From positions 316,501 through 380,500 of the forward strand of contig CAJNDS010002458.1 in assembly GCA_905221605.1 (NCBI GenBank): a stretch of 64,000 bases of DNA, given 5' to 3'. Both the position numbers and the translations under genes were made by a program. Below are positions 27,591 to 36,787 of the stretch, in pieces. This DNA comes from Symbiodinium natans. Its lineage: Eukaryota > Sar > Dinophyceae > Suessiales > Symbiodiniaceae. Below the pieces are notes generated by a model. It was not told the DNA's origin. It did no database searches and was given only the letters and a program-made list of their open reading frames with translations. The stretch's first letter is position 1, and each line of letters opens with the position of its first letter.

Positions 27591-27837
27591 AGACCCTTAG
27601 CCCTAAACCCTAAACCCTAAACCCTAGCCCTAAACCCTAAACCCTAAACCCTAAACCCGCCCGCTCCCCCCCCACCGGCATTTGCGGAAACCTGCGCTTC
27701 GAAAGCACCTCTGACCCCGAAGCAAGCGCCCGAAGTGCACTTCGCAGGGTTTAGGGTTTAGGGTTTAGGGTTTAGGGTTTAGGGTTTAGGGTTTAGGGTT
27801 TAGGGTTTAGTGTTTACGGTCTAGGGTTTAGGGTTTA

Positions 27838-27953
27838 TAAAGGGCTTTTTCACTAAGAAACCAAATTTAGCTTGGTGCCGCAGTGAGGATTCCGGTCCTT
27901 TATGGACAGGGCTTGTAGACATCGTGCCTGTATACGCTCTTCGGACTAAGTAG
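27838..27953 (+). CDS. Candidate terminal exon, ~38 codons
   Basis: After a TTTATAA sequence the frame reads KGFFTKKPNLAWCRSEDSGP, LWTGLVDIVPVYALRTK and TAG. The stop overlaps the left end of a family C-related palindrome (27944-28045). Protein-like, no family. Confidence 0.4.
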
Positions 27954-28071
27954 GTAGGGTTAGGAAGTTGGGCTATGGGGTTTATAAACGGGTTTCTAGG
28001 GGATACTCTGTGGAATTACTACGTCTAATGAGCTTCCAAGAAGGTGTGACACGTAAGACTGTAAGGAGCCC

Positions 28072-28314
28072 CAGGTAGGGTGTGGCATTGCCCAGGGCAG
28101 CCCCCGAAACCCCAAGCCCACCACACTAACCCCCGTGAGGAGTGGCGGGAGCACCATCTTCGACTGGAGAAACAGTGAGCCACGGGAATTTCAGCCCCAG
28201 TCTATGATGCACGAGGCGCAGCCGATGCAAACTCTACTTGAGTTGTTTTTGGTTTTGGGGTGGGGTAGTCTTGAGGTAGTAGGGGAATCCATGAAGACCC
28301 CCCCCCCTCCCTCC
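28072..28314 (+). CDS. Candidate exon, ~80 codons, unknown product
   Basis: One + frame reads CGIAQGSPRNPKPTTLTPVR, SGGSTIFDWRNSEPREFQPQ, SMMHEAQPMQTLLELFLVLG, WGSLEVVGESMK and a Pro run, before passing into a family C palindrome at 28315-28432 where it stops at 28368. The central part is well mixed (Trp, Met, His, Glu). Start and splice sites are not fixed. No family. Confidence 0.42.
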
Positions 28315-28432
28315 ACTTGGATAACTGTACTTAGAACCACTTATAAGCCCCCTTCTGTGCCAGAATAGGGTTACAAGTACAGTTCTAGGTACAGTTCGAA
28401 TTGGTTAGCAAGTACCATGATCCTCCAAGCAG
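28315..28432. mobile_element. Family C palindrome
   Basis: Right end GTACCATGATCCTCCAAG and internal pair ACTGTACTTAGAACCACTTA / AGGTACAGTTCGAATT. A CCCTAAA array begins at 28436, four bases after its end. Confidence 0.5.
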
Positions 28433-28435
28433 GCC

Positions 28436-28537
28436 AAACCCTAAACCCTAAACCCTAAACCCTAAACCCTAAACCCTAAACCCTAAACCCTAAACCCTAA
28501 ACCCTAAACCCTAAACCCTAAACCCTAAACCCTAAAC
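28436..28537 (-). repeat. CCCTAAA array (~14 units)
   Basis: Perfect heptamers, directly abutting a family C palindrome on the left and a candidate exon on the right. Confidence 0.93.
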
Positions 28538-28552
28538 CTCGCTGTTGTCCAG

Positions 28553-28672
28553 GCCATGTGGTGTCCGGCAGCACATGCATCGGTGGATATGTCCGGGCAT
28601 CTCTGCTGTGATCATTGCGGTGCCCCACGCCCGTTGGCACGCACATCGTTGGGGCTGTTCGAGGTTCTGTAG
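28553..28672 (+). CDS. Candidate terminal exon with CxxC motif
   Basis: Acceptor gttgtccag|G. The frame reads AMWCPAAHASVDMSGHLCCD, HCGAPRPLARTSLGLFEVL and TAG. 'LCCDHCGAPRPL' resembles a zinc-knuckle half-site, but the second pair is absent. No family. Confidence 0.42.
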   Translation, partial: AMWCPAAHASVDMSGHLCCDHCGAPRPLARTSLGLFEVL

Positions 28673-29187
28673 GGCTTAGTGCCTGTACGTAGCCCTAAAC
28701 CCTAACCCTAAACCCTAAACCCTAAACCCTAAACCTCGTTGTTGACTTCACATAGAGGCACCTCCTCATCAGGCGCTTACAGCCTATTAAGGCTGTTACA
28801 GAAGCCAGAGGTCGGTTCAGGCTGGCGTTCAGGGTTTTGGGGGTTTAGGGTTTAGGATTTAGAGCTTAGGGTGTAGGACTTTGGGTTTAGGACTTAGGGT
28901 TTAGGGTTTAGGGCTTAGGGTGTAGGGTTTAGGGTTTAGGACTCAGGGTTTAGGGTTTGGGGTTTGGGGTTTAGGGTTTGGGGTGTTCGTCGCGGTGAGT
29001 CATAGGCCTGGGCAGGCCAGGTTCAGACTTCAGGGGGGGTCCATGAATCCGTAAAGCAAGAGGCTAGATTAGGGTTTAGGGTTCAGGGTTTAGGGTTTAG
29101 CGTTTAGAGTTTAGGGTTTAGGGTTTAGGGTTTAGGGTATACATCTAGCACACACGCACCCATGCATGGACAGATGCATGAAGCTGC

Positions 29188-29243
29188 ATGAAGCCACTCC
29201 ATGTACTCACGCCCTATCTTGAGGTATCAAGTTTCGCAGAACC

Positions 29244-29276
<33 letters not shown>

Positions 29277-29554
29277 CGGAACCTTAAATACACCTCTTTC
29301 CTGTGGACATCACACCCCGGTGTGCCGGTGCAACTTGGCGGGATCTTTCGTCGAAGAAGGAGTAGAAGCAGAAGAAGTAGAAGCAGGAGAAGCAGTAGTA
29401 GTTTGGATGGTAGTGGGTGCTCGTAGTAGTAGCGGTAGCTGTGGTAGTAATACGTGTACTGGTGTTGGTGCTGTACATTTTGACATTTCTGTATCAACCA
29501 ATTCTTTATCAATTTGTTTTGGATCATGTTCAATTGAATATTATTCTTCCAACA

Positions 29555-29560
<6 letters not shown>
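29188..29560 (+). CDS. Possible exon with Pro tract leading into (AGT)n
   Basis: An ATG frame starts MKPLHVLTPYLEVSSFAEP, crosses a poly-C tract (Pro run), continues TLNTPLSCGHHTPVCRCNLA and later ARSSSGSCGSNTCTGVG, then becomes poly-Val in the AGT repeat. The non-repetitive half is ~120 codons. Low-complexity tracts on both sides and open frames on the minus strand make this uncertain. Confidence 0.28.
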
Positions 29561-29644
<84 letters not shown>

Positions 29645-29694
29645 AAGTAGTAGTAGAAGTAGTAGTAGTAGTAGTAGTAGAAGTAGAAGTAGAA

Positions 29695-29785
<91 letters not shown>

Positions 29786-29880
29786 CCGTAGTCGTCGTCG
29801 TCGTGATAGTCGTAAACGTAGTCGTATAGTCGTATAGTCGTATAGCCGTATAGCCGTATAGCCGTATAGTCGTAGTCGTA
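29557..29880. repeat. (AGT)n trinucleotide tract with CGTATAG tail
   Basis: About 80 AGT/AGA triplets (29557-29795), then CGT triplets, then about eight TAGTCGTA/TAGCCGTA units to 29880. All six frames give homopolymers (Val, Ser, Tyr, Leu, Thr). A 24-base poly-C tract follows at 29935-29959. Confidence 0.95.
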
Positions 29881-30006
29881 GTCTTTCGTCGTCGTCGCAG
29901 GCAAGGCGTAGAAAAAGAAAAGGGCCCCCCAAAACCCCCCCCCCCCCCCCCCCCCCCCCGCAACGTTCTCCCGAATGTTCCCTACTCCTGCCACTGTAAA
30001 CCCTGA

Positions 30007-30261
30007 GTTGTTTTTGATCCCCCACAAGGATACTTCCCCAGTAGAGGTACCCCGAATACCCCAACTACTCTTGCCCTTCTCATAATTAGGAACCCCAATC
30101 GGGCACTCCTATTTTGGACAACGACCAAATTTCAGCCTGACCCCCAAAGCTTTGACAAGGCTTTTGCACGCACTGCGGCACTGCAAATTGGAGCCATTAC
30201 GTTGATCAGTCGACAGCAAGCAAGAGACTCAGAGTTCTTGTCAGGGTTTGGGGTTATATAA
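30007..30261 (+). CDS. Candidate terminal exon, 84 codons, unknown product
   Basis: After a TGA at 30004-30006 one frame is open to TAA at 30259-30261. It reads VVFDPPQGYFPSRGTPNTPT, TLALLIIRNPNRALLFWTTT, KFQPDPQSFDKAFARTAALQ, IGAITLISRQQARDSEFLSG, FGVI. No Met near the start, so it would be an internal-to-terminal exon. 'SFDKAFARTAALQIGAITLISRQQARDSEF' looks helical and protein-like. No repeat is involved except the last few codons. No family recognised, but this is one of the longer repeat-free frames. Confidence 0.45.
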   Translation, partial: VVFDPPQGYFPSRGTPNTPTTLALLIIRNPNRALLFWTTTKFQPDPQSFDKAFARTAALQIGAITLISRQQARDSEFLSGFGVI

Positions 30262-30316
30262 GCGGTCTTATGTCGGTGTGTGAAAATGAGCCCTATCTGC
30301 AACCCTACTTCACCTA

Positions 30317-30460
30317 CTTGGAGGTTCATGGCATGCACTAACCAAATAGAAATTGCACTTAGAACCCATTTTTTGAACCTATTAGGGTAATTAAGGGGCT
30401 TCTCAGTCAGTTGTAGTAAAGTTATAATTTGTTACTAAGTGCCACGAACCTCCGAGTACG
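30317..30460. mobile_element. Family C palindrome, complete
   Basis: Ends TACTTGGAGGTTCATGGCA and GTGCCACGAACCTCCGAGTA are a near-exact inverted repeat of ~20 bp. About 144 bp in total; AT-rich centre. Confidence 0.7.
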
Positions 30461-30512
30461 GTTACCTGGGCAAACACCCATACCCAATATGTAGCGCAAG
30501 CGCCGTAAACCC

Positions 30513-30645
30513 TAGACCATATGAAACAAGGTTTATATGACTGTTATTTGTGAGTGTATATAAGGTTCCTTTTTTATCTTGGTGAGTGTATGTACCTGGT
30601 GTCCTTTTGGGGGTACAAGAAATATTTACCCTACGTCATATACCG
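30513..30645. mobile_element. Family K palindrome, reverse copy
   Basis: It is the reverse complement of 17616-17750: GACTGTTATTTGTGAGTG, TATATAAGGTTCC, GGTGTCCTTTTGGGGGTAC, TTACCCTACGTCATAT. Having two copies in opposite orientation supports dispersal rather than segmental duplication. Confidence 0.6.
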
Positions 30646-30692
30646 TAAACGCTAGCTTGTCGGGCTTAGGGCTTAGAGGTTCCGTGCTTTAG

Positions 30693-30790
30693 GGGCACCT
30701 GGCTACTCACACGGGCACGAGGCAGCTTTAACGTCCTTGGTTACACCACTGCGTTGTAAGGGGATTCTGTCTTTCATGGCTTTGGCTTAA
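30693..30790 (+). CDS. Candidate terminal exon
   Basis: Acceptor tgctttag|GG. The frame reads GAPGYSHGHEAALTSLVTPL then RCKGILSFMALA and TAA. No family; good mix. Confidence 0.38.
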
Positions 30791-30892
30791 CCCTAAACCC
30801 TAAACCTTAAACCCTAAACCCTAAAGGCTTCAGGTACAAAATGCCTACTTGTAAAATCTGAACCCTAAACCGCCTAGGGTCCAAAGGCTTCC

Positions 30893-31030
30893 TACTTAAT
30901 ATAGGGCGGAATAATTACTTATAGCATTCCGTTATATAGTCTTTTTATAATTGTACTTCAACTACCCCCCCCCCAAAAAAAAAAAAAAAAAAAAAGATCC
31001 TGTTCTAATTATTGAGAACCTACGGTATAC
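30893..31030. repeat. Family M dispersed repeat with poly-C/poly-A junction
   Basis: It has TATAGGGCGGAATAATTACT, a C9-A22 junction and CCTGTTCTAATTATTGAG, matching 2215-2370. Confidence 0.5.
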
Positions 31031-31265
31031 TGTTTCAATCTCTTGGCTCGGGTTCAGGGTTCTGAGCAGCCCTACACCCTCAAAATGCTAGTGTGTAAGG
31101 GATTTCGGGCTTAGGGTTTAAGGTTTCGGGTATAGGGGATTTCGGGCTTAGGGTTTAAGGTTTCGGGTATAGGGTTTCTTGGGGATTTTGCGCGCCTCCG
31201 GCCCGGCCATCCTCTTGCCACAAATCGGTCAGTCTTTTCCGTCAGCTTGCGTCCGCGCCGAGGCC

Positions 31266-31357
31266 AGGGCTATGCTTCATCGTTCAGCACTAGCCAGCCA
31301 TATGTTGGCCAAGACATGCAGCACCTGCCCGTCGAAATGACGAGCAGATTCAAGCTG
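31266..31357 (+). CDS. Candidate terminal exon
   Basis: After gaggccag|GG one frame reads YASSFSTSQPYVGQDMQHLP then VEMTSRFKL and TAG. A second + frame ends slightly earlier (AKTCSTCPSK*), so the call is uncertain. Confidence 0.3.
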
Positions 31358-31523
31358 TAGAACGTTTTCCTTGGGTTCGGTTTCGGGCAGTGGGTGGGTA
31401 AGGTTCATGGTTCAGGGTTTAGGGTTTCACGTTTGGGGTTTAGGGCTTTGGGCTGAGGGACAGTGATGCCGCACGTGCAACTTCAGACATAAACCGTGAA
31501 AGGACTTTAGGGTTGAAAGTTAA

Positions 31524-31664
31524 GGGTCATCTGCACTGCTCGAAACTTGTAAGCTCTGTGCTTGGGACACAATCTTGAATGTTATCTCTTGCCCTCTGGT
31601 GTTCGCAAGAGGGAAGTCGGTACAGCTTTCAGGAAAAGGTCTAGGACTCAGAGTAGGGCCCTAA
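31524..31664 (+). CDS. Candidate terminal exon, ~46 codons
   Basis: The frame opens after a TAA at 31521 and reads GSSALLETCKLCAWDTILNV, ISCPLVFARGKSVQLSGKGL, GLRVGP and TAA. The last residues come from the left end of a family B element (31645-31792). The 'LLETCKLCAWDTILNVI' helix could come from a helical repeat protein, but I cannot name it. Confidence 0.4.
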   Translation, partial: GSSALLETCKLCAWDTILNVISCPLVFARGKSVQLSGKGLGLRVGP

Positions 31665-31792
31665 TTCCCCTAAACCCTAAACCCTAAGCCCTAGGCCCTA
31701 AACCCTTTTTCAGGGTTTAGATTCCCTTATAAGCCGCTTTGAACCAAAAAGGGCGCCGTTTTTAATCCTAGGCTAGTCTTGGGTCTAGAGGT
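31645..31792. mobile_element. Family B element with array units inside
   Basis: Left GGACTCAGAGTAGGGCCC, right ATTCCCTTATAAGCCGCTTT, CCAAAAAGGGCGCC, TAATCCTAGGCTAGTCTTGG. Between them CCCTAAACCCTAAACCCTAA-type units replace the TTCCCTTTTTGGGG segment. Confidence 0.6.
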
Positions 31793-31819
31793 CCTGTCCT
31801 AAAGCTTCCTCTGCTGTTT

Positions 31820-31970
31820 AGGGTTTAGGGTTTGGGGTTTAGGGGTTTAGGGGTTTAGGGGCTTAGGGGCTTAGGGGCTTAGGGGTTTAGGGGTTTAGGG
31901 GTTTAGGGGTTTAGGGGTTTAGGGGTTTAGGGGTTTAGGGGTTTAGGGGTTTAGGGGTTTAGGGAGTCGC
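31820..31970 (+). repeat. TTTAGGGG octamer array
   Basis: About fifteen units of GGGGTTTA with a few GGGGCTTA. It is a locally homogenised eight-base version of the telomere-like unit. Confidence 0.92.
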
Positions 31971-32089
31971 GTTTAGGGGTGGGGGCTCGAGACGCAAGGG
32001 TGGCCCGAAACAAAGCCAACTCAGCCGGAGCTGAGGCCGTCCCATAGCTGATGGCTGATGACATCAATCCTGAAAGCCCTAAACCCCAA

Positions 32090-32425
32090 ACCCCAAACCC
32101 TAAAAGCCTAAAACCCTAACAACCCTAAAACCCCAAACCCTAAACCCTAAAACCCTAAAACCCTAAAACCCTAAAACCCTAAAACCCTAAAACCCTAAAA
32201 CCCTAAAACCCTAAAAGCCTAAAACCCTAAAACCCTAAGACCCTAAGACCCTAAAGCCTAAAAACCCTAAAACCCTAAAACCTAAAAACCCTAAAACCTA
32301 AAAACCCTAAAACCCACCCTAAAACCCTCAAACCCTAAAACCCTAAAACCCTCAAACCCTCAAACCCTAAACCCCTAAAACCCCAAAACCCTAAAACCCT
32401 AAAACCCCCAAACCCCTAAAACCTT
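32090..32425 (-). repeat. CCCTAAAA octamer array
   Basis: About 35 units of AAAACCCT with AAAGCCT and AAGACCCT variants. The eight-base A-insert variant mirrors the TTTTAGGG array at 40041-40620. Confidence 0.9.
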
Positions 32426-32436
32426 GCCCCGGGGGA

Positions 32437-32443
32437 AGGGGGG

Positions 32444-32491
<48 letters not shown>

Positions 32492-32520
32492 GTTGAAGGG
32501 GGGTGGGGGGGTGGGGGGGT
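32437..32520. repeat. Poly-G tract (~45 G uninterrupted)
   Basis: A near-pure G run, then GGGGTGGGG units. It is among the longest G homopolymers here and has strong quadruplex potential. Confidence 0.95.
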
Positions 32521-32634
32521 AGAGGAGGCCATGAGTAAACCCGCAAGACCTTCAGTTCTTCGGTGGTGACTTTGTTTATTATAGAGTGCTTTGGGGCAGA
32601 TCTAGGAATGTAAAGTTTAACTCTTTTTCCTCAG

Positions 32635-32703
32635 TTATTGGAGAAGTGCCGGAGTAACAGTTATATAGCCAGTCATGTGGAAGGCTTGCGGAAGTTGCTT
32701 TGA
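32635..32703 (+). CDS. Candidate terminal exon with the best acceptor in the window
   Basis: The intron end tttaactctttttcctcag has a classic polypyrimidine tract. The frame reads LLEKCRSNSYIASHVEGLRK then LL and TGA. There is no array sequence inside the exon. The upstream sequence (32540-32634) is AT-richer and lacks the heptamer, like an ordinary intron. No family assigned. Confidence 0.5.
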   Translation, partial: LLEKCRSNSYIASHVEGLRKLL

Positions 32704-32838
32704 TCAACGGGGGAAAGCCCCAGCTTAAGACCCTAATTGAGTAGGTGCCCCAGTGGAGAAGTTTCTGATTTTTGTTCCCTAAACCCTAAACCCTAAACCC
32801 TAAACCCTAAACCCTAAACCCTAAACCCTAAACCCTAG

Positions 32839-32940
32839 TAGGGCTCAGAGGTCTTGCGTTAACAGTGTTGTAGCCTGTTTGACGAAGGAAGCGCGGCTGG
32901 GGTGTTGTCACAGTCTCGGGCACTTTCAGCAGTCTAGATT
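32839..32940 (+). CDS. Candidate exon
   Basis: It lies between a CCCTAAA array (32780-32836) and a TTTAGGG run. One frame reads RAQRSCVNSVVACLTKEARL then GCCHSLGHFQQSRF. No clear acceptor; residue texture only. Confidence 0.3.
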
Positions 32941-33615
32941 TCGGGTTTAGGGTTAAGGGTTAAGGGTTTAGGGTTTAGGGTTAACCCTTAAGCGTTTAGG
33001 GTTTAGGGTTTAGGGTTAACCCTTAAGCGTTTAGGGTTTAGGGAAAGGGCACCGCAAGGGTTGGGATACCCCCATGCCTTACAGTCCCTAAAAGCTGCAA
33101 CGTGCTCTGTGGCGCGAAAAGGGGCGGACCTCTATATATCACCATCAGGCAGTTGAGGGGTATAAGGAGGGACCCTAACCCTTATATATACCTCAAGAGA
33201 ACCCCTGAGGCCCCTTAGAACGGTCCCCCTTTTAGTCCCCTAAACCCCAAACCCTAAACCCTAAAACCTAAAACCTAACACCGAAACCCTACACCCTAGC
33301 CCTAAACCCTAAACCCCGAAGGCCCCCTTGCAAGGCCTTATAACGGGTCCCTCCTGCATCCCTTTAGGCAGACTGTTTGTATGAGGCATGACTGCATCAT
33401 GACTGGATCCTGACTTGGGTACCAGAGCGAGGCAACCGGTTCTAGTCTGAGACAGGTTTACGAAGCCCTAAACCCTAAACCCTCGCCCTAAACCCTAAAC
33501 TCTAAACCCTATAACCCCATATCCCTACAACCCTATAAACCCTAAATCCTAAACCCTAAACCCTAAACCCCAAACCCTAAACCCTAAACCCTAAACCCCA
33601 AACCCTAGACCCTAC

Positions 33616-33716
33616 ACCCGAACCCGAGAGTCCAAGCCCTCCACCTAGACAAGAACTGAGGACCCCTTCGATCCTGCAAGGAGTCACCTTAGACTCCTGG
33701 AGGACTGTAGGACGTA
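33616..33716 (+). CDS. Candidate exon, Pro-rich
   Basis: The frame reads PESPSPPPRQELRTPSILQG then VTLDSWRTVGRR between CCCTAAA-type units and a TTTAGGG array. A linker-like Pro/Ser start followed by mixed sequence. No family. Confidence 0.32.
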
Positions 33717-33989
33717 GGGTTTAGGGTTTAGGGTTTAGGGTTTAGGGTTTAGAGTTTGATTCGGGTTTATTGGGTTTACGGTTTAGGGTTTAGGGTTTAT
33801 AAATTAGGGTTGGGATACGCTATGCGAAGCCCTCTCTGCGCGAAGACCCCCCCCCCCCCCCTAAATCCCAAACCTTCAACGCGTTCAGGTACAAAAAAAC
33901 CAATAACGGTACTTATAAGCCCCCTAAGTCCTCTAAATCTAAAATTGGGGGTTATGCGTTCCCATGAACCTCCAAGTAACTATCAATCC

Positions 33990-34125
33990 AGGTTCATGGT
34001 ACTTACAACCCCATTATAACTGTACGTATAGCCCACGTTTAAGCCCTTTAAGTGCCCTAATATGGTAAATTTGGTTATAAGTACAGTTAGAATCGGGTCA
34101 TTAAGTACCATGAACCTCCAAGTAA
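33990..34125. mobile_element. Family C palindrome, complete
   Basis: Ends AGGTTCATGGTACTTACAA and TTAAGTACCATGAACCTCC are an exact inverted repeat. The interior has ACAGTTAGAAT / ATTATAACTGT pairs. A partial second copy (33886-33977) sits just upstream, ending CCATGAACCTCCAAGTAA. Confidence 0.7.
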
Positions 34126-34380
34126 GGCTTGTGTGCCCACCGAATTCTTGTTTGTTTCTGGTTCGTTGTTGGGCCTAGGGTTGAGGGTATAGGGTCGCTC
34201 TCACTTCTCGCACACCTGGCCAGATGGAAATTTGAGGTTTAGGGTTTAGGGTTTATGTAGAGTTTCGGGTTTAGGGTGGACCCTATGACCCTCTAAACCC
34301 TATAAACCCTATAAACCCTATAACCCTCCTCCAGAACTCGAGGGTTATCACCCAAAACCCTAAACCCTAAACACCCCTAA

Positions 34381-34530
34381 GCCATCCATGGTTTGGGATC
34401 TGGCAGCTCGGACGAATCGCACGCGCTCCTGAGCCCGCACAGGGCGCGTGTGCACGTGTTCCAAAGTGAGGGTCATGCTGATTGGCTCTTGCGATTATCA
34501 AGCTTGCGGGACGACAGGAGGGATCCTTAG
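34381..34530 (+). CDS. Candidate terminal exon, ~49 codons
   Basis: After C-strand units the frame reads AIHGLGSGSSDESHALLSPH, RARVHVFQSEGHADWLLRLS, SLRDDRRDP and TAG. Third positions are GC-rich. A second + frame is open for ~28 codons in the same island. No family identified. Confidence 0.4.
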   Translation, partial: AIHGLGSGSSDESHALLSPHRARVHVFQSEGHADWLLRLSSLRDDRRDP

Positions 34531-34730
34531 AAGGAGGTCCCTTAGAAGGGTCATGTAGTGGCTGTGGGCTGTGCAGAAGCTACTTGGGCATATAAGGATT
34601 GCATAAGTTGTGTGTATGTGTATTCTTATCAGGTTACCTATACATATATATATATATATATATAGATTTACAGATATAGATATAGATACTGAAGCACTGC
34701 AGAGGGGGTCGTCTTAAGGGTCCCCTTCTA

Positions 34731-34874
34731 GGGGGTTGCACACTCCGACGCTCCCGTAACATGCGCGAAGACACGTGCATTTTTTGGTGCACAGAAGTAG
34801 TGCATGTCGCACCCTGTTGCATCGATGCGAGCTCCTGCAGAAACCCAAGTCCTCAAAGCCCTAAAGCGGTTTAG
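34731..34874 (+). CDS. Candidate terminal exon, Cys-rich
   Basis: The acceptor tccccttctag|GG is pyrimidine-rich. The frame reads GGCTLRRSRNMREDTCIFWC, TEVVHVAPCCIDASSCRNPS, PQSPKAV and TAG. Seven cysteines in ~45 residues suggest a secreted or metal-binding fold, but no family is recognised. The minus strand is also open (Met start at 34822). Confidence 0.35.
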   Translation, partial: GGCTLRRSRNMREDTCIFWCTEVVHVAPCCIDASSCRNPSPQSPKAV

Positions 34875-34983
34875 GGTTTAGGGTTTAGGGTCTAGGGTTT
34901 AGGGTTTAGGGTTTAGGGTTTAGGGTCCTGAAGCCGAGACCCTGGACCCAATATCCTACAGCCTGAGCCCTACATCTCATCCG

Positions 34984-35169
34984 ATGCGTTACCCTGCGTT
35001 TGATGGGTTGTGGGTTCGTGAAACGCGGCCAGTAAATCCCACAACCGTACACCTCACCGCCGAGAGAGCCTCAACCCCCCAAGCCCCCAACGGTGCAGAG
35101 TTTAGGCGGTTTAGGTCTCTCGGTTTAGGGGAACAGCCTACTACACCCCGAAGCCCTATAGTACCCTAA
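34984..35169 (+). CDS. Small ATG-initiated frame, 61 codons
   Basis: It reads MRYPAFDGLWVRETRPVNPT, TVHLTAERASTPQAPNGAEF, RRFRSLGLGEQPTTPRSPIV, P and TAA. Residue mix is natural and only the FRRFRSLGLG part resembles array sequence. No family. It could be a first exon or a small gene. Confidence 0.4.
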   Translation: MRYPAFDGLWVRETRPVNPTTVHLTAERASTPQAPNGAEFRRFRSLGLGEQPTTPRSPIVP

Positions 35170-35199
35170 TACCCCAACGCGCCTGCTCCCTAAACTAGC

Positions 35200-35391
35200 C
35201 TACGCCAAAAAATCGGCCTGACCCCAAACACTAATCCCTATGTTGCTGGGGAAGCTAGAACCATGCACTCCGAGTAACCCGCCGCTATCACCTGCAGTCC
35301 TTGCAAAGACCAAGGTCCTGATTCCAAAGACTTCGAGCAATTGCCGGTTCATGCTGCTTCTAACAACAAGTATAGCCGTCAGGGCACTCAA
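35200..35391. CDS. Island open on both strands, coding strand undecided
   Basis: On the minus strand: SMNRQLLEVFGIRTLVFART, AGDSGGLLGVHGSSFPSNIG. On the + strand, after cacctgcag|T: SPCKDQGPDSKDFEQLPVHA, ASNNKYSRQGTQGA and TAA. Both look protein-like. The + reading has an acceptor. I cannot decide without transcript data. Confidence 0.3.
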
Positions 35392-35884
35392 GGGGCTTAA
35401 AAGTGGGTGAGAAGTACAGATACAGCTGGGTTGTCAGCACCAAGAACCTCCAAGTGTCCGGGATGCAAAGAAAGGCGCAAGTACCACAGCCATCAACGGT
35501 GAAGCCTCCATTCCTACTTTCTCCCCCCCCCGCCCCCCCAGAAACGATCTAAAATCCTAAACCAACCCTAAACCCTAAACCCTAAGCCCTAAACCCTAAA
35601 CCCTGAACCCCTGAACCCCTGAAAACTATAGCTATAGCTTAGGGGCTTGTAGCCTAAGTTGTTCTGCGTATGCCCAACTTAAGGTCCCTACTAGCCTACG
35701 TACAAGGGTTTGGGGTGTAGGGTTTAAGGTTTAGGGTATAGGGTTTAGGGTCCTGGTTTAGGGTTTAGGGTTTAGGGTTTAGGGTTTACGGTTTTAGGGT
35801 TTAGGGTTCAAGGTTTAGGGTTTAGGGTTTAGGGTTTAGGGTTTAGGGTTTAGGGTTTAGGGTTTAGGGTTTAGGGCAAACCGT

Positions 35885-35975
35885 AAACCCGAATCTCCAT
35901 CGCCACGGCCCACCATGCGACAGCGACGCATTTCTTCGTCTGTCTCCAATCGTGGGATCCACACGGGAACCGCCC
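35885..35975 (-). CDS. Candidate minus-strand exon
   Basis: On the minus strand: AVPVWIPRLETDEEMRRCRM then VGRGDGDSG. Charged, helical and natural. Upstream on that strand is CGGTTTAC-type degenerate array. No family. Confidence 0.32.
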
Positions 35976-36224
35976 CAAAGCCCTTATACCCCTTAGTGCT
36001 CTCAAGGAATGGTCCCTCACCCTAAACCCTTAACCCTTAACCCGAAACCCCACTCCGTTATCTGGCGGTTCTTTGGGGATCCGATGATCTCCTGTCTCGG
36101 TTCAGCTGTCTCCTTCCAGGGACTGAACACTAATAGGGTTTAGGGTTTGGGGTTTGGAGTTTAGGGTTTAGGGTCTTAGGGTCTAGTCTAGGGATTTAAA
36201 GCTTTAGGTGTTTGAAGTTGTCAC

Positions 36225-36420
36225 CCTAAACCCTAAACCCTAAACCCTAAACCCTAAACCCTAAACCCTAAACCCTAAACCCTATTTTTTTGTTGGGCGT
36301 CGGGGTCGAGCACCCGGAGCAGGTTTCAGGACCCAGGGTCTGGTAAACACTAAACCTTGGGATGTTTAGGGTTTAGGGTTTAGGGTTTAGGGTTTAGGGT
36401 TTAGGGTTTAGGGTTTAGGG
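36225..36420. other. Bracketed island between inverted arrays
   Basis: CCCTAAA x9 (36225-36286), a ~78-bp island, TTTAGGG x8 (36365-36420). The island contains GGCGTCGGGGTCGAGCACCC and CAGGACCCAGGGTCTGG. No frame is convincing. Confidence 0.7.
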
Positions 36421-36501
36421 TTACAAACAGTCCTTAATAGGGATTCTAGTACCCCCTGTTATAAGAACTATCAAGGACTGTTAGTTTCAGGGGGAACATC
36501 G
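36421..36501. mobile_element. Family A palindrome cut by an array
   Basis: The right end (AAGGACTGTTAGTTTCAGGG, GGAACATC) is intact. On the left, AACAGTCCTTAATAGGG is present but the expected GGGATGTTCCCC terminus is replaced by the TTTAGGG array ending at 36420. Confidence 0.55.
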
Positions 36502-36787
36502 CAAGTCTAGGGTCTGGTAAACCCTAAACCCTAAACCTTTTAGGGTTTGGTGAGGTTCGGGGTTTCGCGTTGGAGGGCTTAGGGCTTCGGGTTTCGGGTT
36601 TGGGGTTTGGAGTGTGGGTTTTTGTTTTTTTTTCTTGGGGAGGGGGGGGGGGGGGTTCCCGTCAAGGTTTTAATTTGGGTGGTCCGGACACATTGTAGCG
36701 AACACCCTAAGCCCTCGAGCCCTCAAGCCCTCAAGCCCTAAACCCTAAACCCTACAAATCGCCCTTAAACCGAACATCTCCTGGAAG

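Noticed and set aside
29207-30064. A 285-codon minus frame and overlapping minus frames
   Set aside because: Most of it is poly-Leu, poly-Tyr or poly-Thr from the AGT tract, and frames are open in all phases because the repeat has no stops.
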